Part shown: piece by piece, positions 17,126 to 24,492 of the stretch | Layout of the letters: each line of letters opens with the position of its first letter | How positions within the stretch are numbered: position 1 is the stretch's first letter | Assembly: GCF_019703835.1 (NCBI RefSeq) | Contig: NZ_AP023055.1 | Span: 372,001 to 436,000, forward strand | Direction: 5' to 3' | DNA from: Thaumasiovibrio subtropicus | GTDB taxonomy: Bacteria; Pseudomonadota; Gammaproteobacteria; Enterobacterales; Vibrionaceae | Length of the DNA stretch: 64,000 nt | The notes under the pieces: model-generated | Databases searched by the model: none | What the model was told of the DNA's origin: nothing | The model's input: the letters and a program-made list of their open reading frames with translations, nothing else | Translations under genes and position numbers: made by a program

Positions 17126-17989
17126 TCAAATTAGTGTTTCCACACCAATGTCATTAAGCTTATTAATTAGAGATTGTGTAGCTAGATCTTTGTGCATCAA
17201 CTTGATCTTCATGGGATTTATCATTCGGCAGAGTTCAATGATAAAATTTTCCGTATAGTTTGAACGAACAAGCTTGACTAAGTTGATGGAATTCTTACAT
17301 AGTAGCCCCATTTCAGATCTGTTTAAATTATCAATTTCTAGAACAACGGCTTCCCGAAATTTGGATATGCTGTGCAATGTATCATTTATGGATATGTCTA
17401 TCGATAAATTCTGTTGATTAATCAATGATTGGGCGTCAGATTTATCAATTGATAAGACTAATGAAGTGAGTTGATGATTAGTATCTATTGATACTTTGTA
17501 TCGACCAACTCCAACTTTATTTACATCAATTTTTTCAACGATAGGCCTTTCGGGGTTTACATAGCTAATGCAGATTTCAACGATAGATTCGCTATTGCTA
17601 TTGTAATATTCAGTGACTCGACCTTGCTCATCCCATACCGTGAAGTTTTTTTCATAACTTCTTTCGCAATACGTCAATGCCGTAACATAAGGTCCTTCGA
17701 TATCAATCACGTAACCAGTGAGCGGCTCACCATTGACGTAGTGGACTTCACAGTAATCCACTTCGTCTTCTTGATATATCTTGTGTTCAAGATGGGTAAC
17801 TGACTGTATTACGCCATTTTTAACAGCCTCGACAATACCTTGGTTGTTCTCTAATAATGTATAAACATTACCAGTAACTAACTTATCGTTAAAACATAAC
17901 TTATCGTCACGTATGCAAATCCTGCTTTTAACAAGTTCATGGTTAGTCGGCTCTTGGAATTCATGACCTTCATTGTTTAAAATTGTCAT
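17126..17989 (-). CDS. YwqK/MORN-like probable immunity (antitoxin) protein
   Basis: 287 aa. Two YwqK-like units are visible: IRDDKLCFNDKLVTGNVYTL with LENNQGIVEAVKNG (about 26-65), then VHYVNGEPLTGYV with FTVWDEQGRVTEYYN (about 83-130). YwqK family members act as antitoxins/immunity proteins of LXG and other polymorphic toxins. The C-terminal half (about 165-287) is an unrecognised domain shared with the 16288 copy. No signal peptide, so cytoplasmic. It starts 11 bp after the end of the fragmented gene at 18000. Assignment rests on motif pattern and context. Confidence 0.6.
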   Translation of the reverse strand: MTILNNEGHEFQEPTNHELVKSRICIRDDKLCFNDKLVTGNVYTLLENNQGIVEAVKNGVIQSVTHLEHKIYQEDEVDYCEVHYVNGEPLTGYVIDIEGPYVTALTYCERSYEKNFTVWDEQGRVTEYYNSNSESIVEICISYVNPERPIVEKIDVNKVGVGRYKVSIDTNHQLTSLVLSIDKSDAQSLINQQNLSIDISINDTLHSISKFREAVVLEIDNLNRSEMGLLCKNSINLVKLVRSNYTENFIIELCRMINPMKIKLMHKDLATQSLINKLNDIGVETLI

Positions 17990-17999
17990 TCAAACGTGG

Positions 18000-18678
18000 T
18001 TATAAATCGGCATTGTAAAAGTTGATTATTTTCTCGTGCCATTTCGTGTTGTTCACTGATTCTGATACGTAAACTATTCTATTTATTGATTTTGAACAAG
18101 GATCAGGGAAAGAGATGCCCAACAAAAATTTGTCATCTAACGTGTCATCACTTGTTAGTGTTGATAGAGCTTCGATTATGCAGTACATAAAAAGTCTAGT
18201 ATGAAGTCTTCTAGTTCTTCGGAGTCTAGACAGTCAAGATTAACATCAGAGAATTCTTCATCATAAAAGCTTTCATAGATATTATCTATATAACTGTTAG
18301 CCTTTTGAAGTTATAATAACTACTGTTTATATATGGCCATGAATTTACATCTACCTCGCTTGATGGATGGCAGCGAAGGTAATCCATTGTAGAGTATGCA
18401 CTGCCTATTGATCTAAATCCTGAATCGCAATATATGATATAGGAATATATTTCATTGCAAGTATTACACTCTTTTATGGAAAAAACATCCTCCCTTATCG
18501 CATCGACTATTGCTGAAGATAAATCGATACCTAATTTTTGACAGTACTCATACCTTACTTCAACCTTATGAATTGAGGACTTAAATTATATCATGTTTGC
18601 TTTTGAAAAATCTTTGGTCGATATATGGTAGTGGTTTATCAAAGAGCCTTGAATATCACTTGCTCCATTGTAATTCAT
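18000..18678 (-). pseudogene. DUF4303-like immunity gene, broken by a nonsense codon and two frameshifts
   Basis: From ATG 18678 the frame reads MNYNGASDIQGSLINHYHI to an in-frame TAA, then continues in the same frame through KVEVRYEYCQKLGIDLSSA, CNTCNEIYSYIIYCDSGF and SSEVDVNSWPYINSSYY. One frame change after FKR leads to YIDNIYESFYDEEFSDVN, and a second in a T run leads to YCIIEALSTLTSDDTLDD and VYVSESVNNTKWHEKIINFY. The order of a Cys-rich strand pair, a W-containing segment and an EAL-S-L helix followed by an S-x-N end is reminiscent of DUF4303. Family assignment is tentative; the decay itself is clear. Confidence 0.65.
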
Positions 18679-18840
18679 TTTATCTTTAATTAATTAGCAT
18701 AGTAATTAAAGATGATTCACGTTAATGTCATTCCTCTTGCGTATGTTTATTGTAAGTTGAGGTGCTAAACTAAAAGTTAGGCACGAAGTTATTGTCTCTA
18801 GTTATGTTATATTAATTATATATCGAGACAAAATTCTCAG

Positions 18841-19515
18841 TTAATCATCATTGTACATGAAGCATAGTTCACTACTCAGTAGGTCATTACCTTTTGCCCA
18901 GTACTTATTACTGTATCGATAGCACCAAAGTTTGAATGCCGGCTCGAAGTAGTTGGGTTGTCGGCTTGGAATAGCGTCCTCGTTGAAAAAGGTCTCTAAA
19001 AAGTATGCTGTAACTGTAATCCATCCTGTCTTTTTAAGTGACCAGTTATACAAAAGATCTATGCTTTCACACGCTGGCATATCATCAATAACAACTTCGC
19101 CAATACATCCATAAATATATCTATGTATAATGTTTTCGCCGACGTTGAACTCAGGTGTATGAGCAACTGGCTCTATTGAAACGATACGATCAATGAAATT
19201 AGCCGCTTCATTATAGCTATACTCCAAGAGTAATTCTTTATATTGATTGGTGTAAGACTTGACGACGTTTTCAATTTCATCCTTAGAGGCATTAGCTTGT
19301 TTTTGCTGATATTTGCATATTTCTAGGTACTTTCCATACAATATCTCTCCATTAGGGTATAAGCACAAAGCGCTCTTTGTATCTTTTTCTGATAATATAT
19401 CGAGAAAGATATCTCGGTATGGGCAACTTTCATCGTAAAGGTCTAGTGTGTCCCTTTCATTTTGATGGAGGTAAGGTTTAAGCAGTTGCTCTAAACCATC
19501 TTTAATGACACTCAT
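18841..19515 (-). CDS. Unknown protein directly downstream of the PAAR-like remnant
   Basis: 224 aa from ATG 19515 with TCAGGACT upstream. It appears soluble and helical, with ESCPYRDIFLDILSEKD, a YLEICKYQQKQANASKDEIE helix and a Trp/Tyr-rich C-terminus (FKLWCYRYSNKYWAKGNDL). No signal peptide or recognised motif. It begins 50 bp after the stop of the effector remnant at 19566, where the cognate immunity gene of a type VI effector normally sits. Immunity is therefore the best guess, from position only. Confidence 0.55.
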   Translation of the reverse strand: MSVIKDGLEQLLKPYLHQNERDTLDLYDESCPYRDIFLDILSEKDTKSALCLYPNGEILYGKYLEICKYQQKQANASKDEIENVVKSYTNQYKELLLEYSYNEAANFIDRIVSIEPVAHTPEFNVGENIIHRYIYGCIGEVVIDDMPACESIDLLYNWSLKKTGWITVTAYFLETFFNEDAIPSRQPNYFEPAFKLWCYRYSNKYWAKGNDLLSSELCFMYNDD

Positions 19516-19565
19516 TTGATAGTCCTGATTACTTTAGAATTTCTATAAAAACCGTCTTACGATAT

Positions 19566-19700
19566 TTATTCGTCAATGATTTTTACTCGTTCATTATGAT
19601 ACGTTTTAAAACCAGTCGCTGCAAAGGAAGCCGCGCTCGCACTTCCTCCAGAGCCTTGGTGAACAACGCTAAGTCCATTTGCATTGACGGTAACACCCAT
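19566..19700 (-). pseudogene. Remnant of a PAAR-like type VI secretion effector (44 codons)
   Basis: A short ORF too small for usual gene callers: ATG 19700 to TAA 19566. It reads MGVTVNANGLSVVHQGSGG and then SASAASFAATGFKTYHNERV and a short tail. The first 19 residues match the typical start of DUF4150-type PAAR-like proteins (variable residues, NANGLSVVH, GSGG), which cap the type VI spike and carry C-terminal toxins. The expected downstream DVC/PDVCKT motif and everything else are missing, so the gene seems to have lost its middle by an in-frame deletion. It heads the row of probable immunity genes on the same strand. Confidence 0.65.
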
Positions 19701-19875
19701 AACTAGAATCCATTAAAAACAGAGTGTTATGAGCGTATCAATCGAGATTGGTTGCTTTCTCACCAAATTGCGTGTGTTTTAATCGCTTTGATAGTGATAA
19801 TGCAGGTTAGGTGAATTGTTCGGTTTGTATCTTATTTTGTGTGCTTTGTTACAGGAGGGTTGCATTGATGAGGGG

Positions 19876-19903
19876 AATAAAAAACCACGCCGAAGCGTGG
19901 TTT
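19876..19903 (-). terminator. Rho-independent terminator of ribB
   Basis: AAACCACGC (19882-19890) pairs with 19895-19903 over a CGAA tetraloop. On the minus strand the stem is followed by a T run (complement of GAATAAAAA). It lies 22 bp beyond the ribB stop. Confidence 0.9.
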
Positions 19904-19924
19904 ATAAATGGTTTTTACGCCGTA

Positions 19925-20593
19925 TTATGCGGTTTTGGCGAGCAGTGATTGTCGGTAAGCCACAATATCTTCAATGGTCAATACTGGCATGTTGTGTGTA
20001 TTGGCAAATGCGACGATCTCGGCAGTGCGTGCCATCGTGCCATCTTCGTTTTGCACTTCGCAAAGCACACCCGCTGGGTTTAAGCCGGCAAGTTTCATCA
20101 TATCGGTCGTGCCTTCCGTGTGGCCGCGTCGCTCCAGTACGCCACCTTTTCGGGCGCGAAGCGGAAATACGTGACCAGGGCGCGCAAGATCTTCCGGTTT
20201 TGCCGTTGGGTTAATGGCGGTTTTGATGGTAGTGACGCGATCTGCAGCTGAAACGCCAGTCGTGACGCCGACTTTTGCTTCGATAGAAACCGTAAATGCG
20301 GTTTGGTTTTGGCTATTGTTGTTTTGCACCATCGGCGGCAAGGCCAGTTGCTCTGCTTGCTCGTCGGTCAAACAAAGGCAAACAATGCCACTGCATTCGC
20401 GGATCATCAAGGCCATTTGAGCAGGTGTCATGCTTTCGGCTGAATAGATGAGGTCGCCCTCGTTCTCGCGATCTTCGTCATCGAGGACAAGAATGCCTTG
20501 GCCCTGCTGTAGTGCTTTGATACCTGCTTCAACTCGCTCGATAGGGTTACCGAACGGTGCAAGTAAAGAGTCGTGTTGTGGGTTCTGATTCAT
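19925..20593 (-). CDS. ribB: 3,4-dihydroxy-2-butanone-4-phosphate synthase
   Basis: 222 aa from ATG 20593, chosen over the longer frame to 20728 because AGGAGCATAACC precedes it and the extra codons lie in the riboswitch leader. The enzyme converts ribulose 5-phosphate to formate and dihydroxybutanone phosphate in riboflavin synthesis. Signature residues are present: [19 protein letters not shown] (acidic Mg-binding loop), [33 protein letters not shown] and [16 protein letters not shown]. There is no GTP cyclohydrolase II domain, so it is the single-domain RibB type. Regulated by the FMN riboswitch at 20705-20865, and ends at a strong terminator. Confidence 0.96.
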   Translation of the reverse strand: MNQNPQHDSLLAPFGNPIERVEAGIKALQQGQGILVLDDEDRENEGDLIYSAESMTPAQMALMIRECSGIVCLCLTDEQAEQLALPPMVQNNNSQNQTAFTVSIEAKVGVTTGVSAADRVTTIKTAINPTAKPEDLARPGHVFPLRARKGGVLERRGHTEGTTDMMKLAGLNPAGVLCEVQNEDGTMARTAEIVAFANTHNMPVLTIEDIVAYRQSLLAKTA

Positions 20594-20704
20594 GGTTATG
20601 CTCCTGTGTGCACCAGAATCAGGGCGTAAAGAAGTGGTGTCTGTTCTATGTCTAGAAACAAACCAATAGCGCACGGAACTCTTTCGAGATCCATGCCTTT
20701 GTTT

Positions 20705-20865
20705 ACCCTCTCCCATCCGGACTATCACCGTCGGCTCTGGGTTTTCACCAGATCTGCTGACCCTAACAAAACGGCGTTAGGCGCTCGCGGGCTGATGTAC
20801 ATAGCAAAGGGGTTCGCGAGTACATTTACCGCCGGTGGGGAATTTCACCCCGCCCTGAGAATAAA
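20705..20865 (-). promoter_or_regulatory. FMN riboswitch (RFN element) controlling ribB
   Basis: The minus strand carries the hallmark RFN segments in order: CTCAGGGCGGGGTGAAATTC with CCCACCGGCGGTA (20828-20862), then AGCCCGCGAGCGC, then GTCAGCAGATCTGGTG, and finally CAGAGCCGACGGTGATAGTC with CGGATGGGAGAGG (20705-20740). This aptamer binds FMN and shuts off riboflavin genes. It lies about 110 bp before the ribB start; the interval would hold the expression platform. Confidence 0.96.
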
Positions 20866-20977
20866 TTACTGACTTATCAGCGACGGAGAGAGTAACGCAA
20901 TCGTTTATCTGCCTTCAAGGGGGCGAGATCAAAAAACAACAGAGAAATAGAGCGACTTACGTCGAATGGAGATTTTA

Positions 20978-21222
20978 TATACTCAAGCCACCTCAAGATG
21001 CAGGATTCAGAAGCAGACTCGCGATTCGAGTTCAAGGCAAAGGTGTGAAGGAATGGCTTTCCTTTTTCGAAGCAGTTAACGCTATGGAATGATGATACCT
21101 GCAAGCGCGCTGCAAGTTTTCGAGCCAGATTGGCGAATGTTTTGATATGGCCTTGGGGAATGGCAGTGAACTGAGTATTGTGCTTGAAAATAATTTATGT
21201 CTTGAGATGGCTTGAGTCTATA
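20978..21222 (+). repeat. Interspersed repeat copy, both termini, diverged interior
   Basis: Begins TATACTCAAGCCACCTCAAG and matches the copy at 23088 for about 100 bp (CAGGATTCAGAAGCAGACTC, GTTCAAGGCAAAGGTGTGAA). After that the interior differs until a terminal arm TGTCTTGAGATGGCTTGAG near 21198-21216. 245 bp. It separates the riboswitch leader from the 21233 gene and probably contains that gene's promoter side. Confidence 0.75.
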
Positions 21223-21232
21223 AGGAATTAAC

Positions 21233-21724
21233 ATGCCATTCACACCTTTCCACATGGGAGCAGGCGTCGTGATGAAATCTGCTGCCGGGCGACACTTTTC
21301 TCTCACGCTATTTGGTTGGTCGCAAATTGTCATTGATGTGCAGCCGTTGGTGGTTTTACTCAGTGGAGGCGGGCACCTCCATGGTTGGTCACATACCTTG
21401 CTTGGTGCAATAGGATTAGCGATAGTTGCTGCAGTGACGGGGAAACCCTTATGTCATCTCGGTTTTCTTATCATTCGGCGACGTCACTATTTGCCAATTA
21501 CTTGGACATGTGCGTTTGTGACAGCCTTTTTAGGGACGATATCGCACGTGCTCTTCGATGCGTTGATTCATTCAGATATGTATCTATTTGCGCCATTTTC
21601 GACCAGTCAGCCGTTGCTTGGATTACTCTCTTGGGATGATGTGAATCGCATGTGTATTGGCCTCGGTATTCTGGGTGTAGCTCTCTACGTTTATCGTTTT
21701 GGGTTCGGAGGTAACAAACAGTGA
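21233..21724 (+). CDS. Multi-pass membrane protein, DUF4184/YdjM-like
   Basis: 163 aa from ATG 21233. The MPFTPFHMGAGVVMK start, an IVIDVQPL segment (about 32-39) and HGWSHTLLGA (49-58) with further HVLFDALIHSD (about 103-113) give the Asp/His pattern of YdjM-like or DUF4184 membrane-bound hydrolase-like proteins. Four to five TM helices. No biochemical role is known. It overlaps the next gene by four bases (GTGA), so the two are co-translated. The link between this protein and a pilus gene pair is odd. Confidence 0.65.
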   Translation: MPFTPFHMGAGVVMKSAAGRHFSLTLFGWSQIVIDVQPLVVLLSGGGHLHGWSHTLLGAIGLAIVAAVTGKPLCHLGFLIIRRRHYLPITWTCAFVTAFLGTISHVLFDALIHSDMYLFAPFSTSQPLLGLLSWDDVNRMCIGLGILGVALYVYRFGFGGNKQ

Positions 21725-22599
21725 TCCCTCGTCGTTTTCAGTATCTTTGCCAGCGTGCCTACGAGAGGCAGGAGCACGTTGATTGGAAGCAAGCACTCGA
21801 CACGGTTGCTACGCCGCAGTGCACGAAGGTGATAGAAGGTATGGTGCCGCTGAGTAAGATGGAGGGTTCATTGCTTGATGCGTTAAAGCAAGTGAGCGCA
21901 ACGCAAGGCGTGCAGGCACTGGATGTCTATCGACAACTCAATTTTTCTCGGCAATCAGAAGAGATCGAAAAGCTAAAAAACGCGGGGCAGTATTTGTGCT
22001 TGGTGGCCGTACTCTATGCCTTTTTATCTGCGCTTGTGTTGAATATGGTGATTCCGGGATTGCTTGAAGTCTTGACTCACTTCGAAATGCTCGTGTCTCC
22101 GATAGTGAGTTTTTATTTGAACAATGGGGTGTGGTGTGTCGCCTTGGTGCTTTTGCTTTGTGCTTACACTTTGTTTCTAAGCATTTTGTCAGCGCGTATG
22201 CTGATGTTTGAGGTATCCAATACCAGTAAGATGTGGTTGATCATACTGCCCAAAGCGCTTCGGCATCACTACAGGAATGCGGTGGCACTGATACATTATC
22301 CCTTAAAATCCGCCGATCCTTTGTCGACGAACGGTTCTCCGAAGGATTGCCGCTTTCCTAAACCGGGTGAAGTTGGCGGCCATTATCTTTCATACCTAGA
22401 AGAAAGTGAGCGGCTAGGTCTCTCCGTCACACGTGAGATTGGTCAACTGGTTGAGCTCGAACTTGGACAATTAGCCGCGAAAACAACGCGCATGGTGAAA
22501 GCACTGATCATGGTATCGTCGATGAGTCTTGTCGGCAGCATTATGATATTTCTTGCCAGTGTATACAAACCCTTGGTCATGATGTCGGGAGGATTTTAG
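21721..22599 (+). CDS. Diverged GspF/PilC-like inner-membrane protein
   Basis: 292 aa from GTG 21721. An N-terminal soluble helical part (about 1-90) is followed by two TM segments (about 92-118 and 134-160), a second soluble part (about 170-255, [19 protein letters not shown]) and a C-terminal TM helix ([20 protein letters not shown]) ending [11 protein letters not shown]. This helix, soluble, helix order is that of type II secretion/type IV pilus platform proteins, and the C-terminus resembles GspF ends. Overall similarity is weak and it is shorter than the usual 400 aa, with only one full F-domain. Three bases separate it from a prepilin gene. Confidence 0.55.
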   Translation: MIPRRFQYLCQRAYERQEHVDWKQALDTVATPQCTKVIEGMVPLSKMEGSLLDALKQVSATQGVQALDVYRQLNFSRQSEEIEKLKNAGQYLCLVAVLYAFLSALVLNMVIPGLLEVLTHFEMLVSPIVSFYLNNGVWCVALVLLLCAYTLFLSILSARMLMFEVSNTSKMWLIILPKALRHHYRNAVALIHYPLKSADPLSTNGSPKDCRFPKPGEVGGHYLSYLEESERLGLSVTREIGQLVELELGQLAAKTTRMVKALIMVSSMSLVGSIMIFLASVYKPLVMMSGGF

Positions 22600-22601
22600 T
22601 C

Positions 22602-23084
22602 ATGAAGCAAAAAGGATTCACGCTCATCGAGTTGATGATCGTGGTTACTATGATAGGGATACTCGCCTCAGTTGCGATGCCAAGTTATCAAGGTTATATC
22701 TATCAAGCGCAAACGACAGAAGCCACCCATATTTCGTCTACTCTGAGACAGCGAATTACCGAGTATTATCGCCATCACCTTGCCTTTCCTTACACGAACA
22801 GCGAAGCGGGCTTGCCGCAAAAAGAGCAGTTGATTGGCAATTACGTTTCCCAAATTGACGTCGTTGACGGCGCAATACATATAAGGTTGGGAAACAAAGT
22901 GGCGGCACCTTTACAAGGGACAGTGATCACATACCGCCCGGCAACGGTTGATGGCAGCCCGACAAGTCCGATCGCATGGCTATGTGGTTATGATGAGCCC
23001 GTGAAAGGGATGAGCGCACAGGGTGAAAATCGTACTGATGTGGATGGCGTTTATCTTTCTCAAGCCTGCAGGGCGCCTAAATAA
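22602..23084 (+). CDS. Type IV prepilin (PilA-like)
   Basis: 160 aa from ATG 22602. Class III signal: short MKQKG leader, cleavage before Phe, then [20 protein letters not shown] with Glu5, the hallmark of type IV pilins. The globular domain has two Cys near the C-terminus (WLCGYDE and SQACRAP), consistent with a disulfide D-region. Preceded by a GspF-like gene but not by PilB-type ATPase or prepilin peptidase genes, so assembly would need machinery elsewhere. The stop codon is four bases from a full-length interspersed repeat. Confidence 0.9.
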   Translation: MKQKGFTLIELMIVVTMIGILASVAMPSYQGYIYQAQTTEATHISSTLRQRITEYYRHHLAFPYTNSEAGLPQKEQLIGNYVSQIDVVDGAIHIRLGNKVAAPLQGTVITYRPATVDGSPTSPIAWLCGYDEPVKGMSAQGENRTDVDGVYLSQACRAPK

Positions 23085-23087
23085 GCC

Positions 23088-23352
23088 TATACTCAAGCCA
23101 CCTCAAGATACAGGATTCAGAAGCAGACTAGCGCATTGAGTTCAAGGCAAAGGTGTGAAGGAATGGCTTTCCCCTTTCGAGCGCCTTTAACGCAGAAATC
23201 GGGGCGCTAGTCGCTTCCCGAAGGGCGAGTTTTCTAGGCTCGCCCTCTTTGTTACTGCTTTTTGATTTAGTCTACTAGACCTTCAAAGCAGTGCCTCGAT
23301 GGCAAACCTAGAAACTCTCGCTGAACAAGCATCTTGAGGTGGCTTGAGTATA
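23088..23352 (+). repeat. Full-length 265-bp interspersed repeat (reference copy)
   Basis: Starts TATACTCAAGCCACCTCAAG and ends CTTGAGGTGGCTTGAGTATA, a 22-bp terminal inverted repeat. The interior carries CGAAGGGCGAGTTTTCTAGG with CTCGCCCT, which can form a strong hairpin, and further palindromic segments. No ORF for a transposase, so it is non-autonomous (MITE-like). TA ends suggest TA target duplication. Sister full-length copies: 30850-31114 and 52595-52872, both inverted relative to this one. Confidence 0.9.
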
Positions 23353-23637
23353 TTAAAGCAGAAAATCTTACAGAGTTACGAAATTGTTATGAATTGCAGT
23401 AGCGTGTCGACCATTCCTTACAATCAATAACAGGACTTTGTTTCGTAGATGATTACAATTCTTCTCGTAGGGCATAGTTAGCGAGTGACAACTGATAGAT
23501 GACGAGTTTTTCGCTGTTTTGACTATGTTGCTTCTATTAATCGGGGTTCATTTAATAGAGGCACGCATGTATCGGTTGCTACCTATGCCTTCTTTTTACC
23601 TATCCAAGTGGCGGTATCCCACTACCGAGGAGCAACA
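23353..23637. other. Intergenic region after the repeat
   Basis: 285 bp without a supported gene; presumably holds the promoter for the 23638 gene. An ORF frame opening at 23608 upstream of the chosen start has no Shine-Dalgarno. Confidence 0.45.
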
Positions 23638-23949
23638 ATGAACGTGAGTAAATCTTTTATCGCGCTGGCTTTTTGCGCGACATGCACAATGGCGGTTGGT
23701 ACACAGCCGATTATTTCTGGAATTGATGTGGTAGAGACAAAAGACTCTTTTCTTTCCATTTTAAATGTTACTGCCGCTCCAGTTGAATTAGAAATATACG
23801 GTGAACAAGTGATTGTCGATGCTGACAGTGGCACTTTTTATCCCTGCCTCGGTTATAACGAGTTAGCCATTGATTTTGTTGCGCAAGAGCATGATTATTT
23901 TGTCGTGCCTTGCAGTAGCGAAATTATTATAGGTGATGAGAAAAAATAG
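23638..23949 (+). CDS. Secreted small protein of unknown function
   Basis: 103 aa from ATG 23638, preceded by GAGGAGCAAC, an excellent ribosome binding site, in preference to the frame opening at 23608. N-terminal signal peptide (FIALAFCATCTMAVG, cleavage likely near residue 20). The mature part is short, beta-rich and acidic, with a Cys pair (YPCLGYNE and VVPCSSE) suited to a disulfide. No family recognised. Followed 14 bp later by a lipoprotein gene, probably in the same transcript. Confidence 0.7.
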   Translation: MNVSKSFIALAFCATCTMAVGTQPIISGIDVVETKDSFLSILNVTAAPVELEIYGEQVIVDADSGTFYPCLGYNELAIDFVAQEHDYFVVPCSSEIIIGDEKK

Positions 23950-23963
23950 TAGGGGATTAAAAA

Positions 23964-24263
23964 ATGAAAAAATTACTTATGCTTAGCGTCATCTTTATGG
24001 CTGCGGGTTGCAACTCAACCAATGATGATGGCTCCTCAAAGTGGACGTACTCTTCATGCAATGTGACGAGTTCGCAAGCCGTGTCGGCCACAGACCGAGC
24101 GCGAGATCAAGCACAGTGTTGGAACTTTGATGGTGTCGGTATCTACATAAAATCTGACGCACTAGCCCAATGTAAAACGAAAGTACAGAATTATGTGATT
24201 GGCCAGTACGGCAGCATTACGCATAAAGTTAATTACGAAGTTGTGTCTCACAAGTGTAAGTAA
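23964..24263 (+). CDS. Small lipoprotein of unknown function
   Basis: 99 aa from ATG 23964. Lipobox MAAGC with Cys16 after a hydrophobic leader (LLMLSVIFMAAGC), and Asn at +2, so sorting to the outer membrane is expected. The mature part has four more Cys (SSCNV, QCWNF, QCKTK, HKCK), possibly two disulfides. No family recognised. Likely co-transcribed with the secreted protein at 23638; a bidirectional hairpin follows at 24446. Confidence 0.75.
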   Translation: MKKLLMLSVIFMAAGCNSTNDDGSSKWTYSSCNVTSSQAVSATDRARDQAQCWNFDGVGIYIKSDALAQCKTKVQNYVIGQYGSITHKVNYEVVSHKCK

Positions 24264-24445
24264 TTTCAGCGACCTTGCACTCAACTTACCTTATTATTTC
24301 TGTTCAGGTAGAACACATAATTCTGTTTTCAATAAGAGATCTGATGGCACAAATAAAATAAGATAAGAATTGCTATTGTACTAATGAGTTTCTTTATCGC
24401 AGAGTGACTTTTTATTCTTGTTGTGGTGATGAGATACAATAGCAA

Positions 24446-24476
24446 AAAGGCGCCTATTATAAGGCGCCTTGTTTTA
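24446..24476. terminator. Bidirectional terminator between the lipoprotein and TRAP genes
   Basis: AAGGCGCC (24447-24454) pairs with GGCGCCTT (24463-24470), followed by GTTTTATT on the plus strand and by a five-T run on the minus strand. It is 17 bp from the end of the TRAP permease. Confidence 0.85.
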
Positions 24477-24492
24477 TTATATATGTAGGTGC

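Noticed and set aside
19816..20214. 132-codon plus-strand ORF
   Set aside because: Antisense to ribB and its terminator; Arg/Cys-rich shadow composition.
23088..23352. CRISPR-like repeat or attC interpretation of the interspersed repeat
   Set aside because: Copies are dispersed, in both orientations, with inverted termini and no regular spacers, so a MITE-like element fits better.
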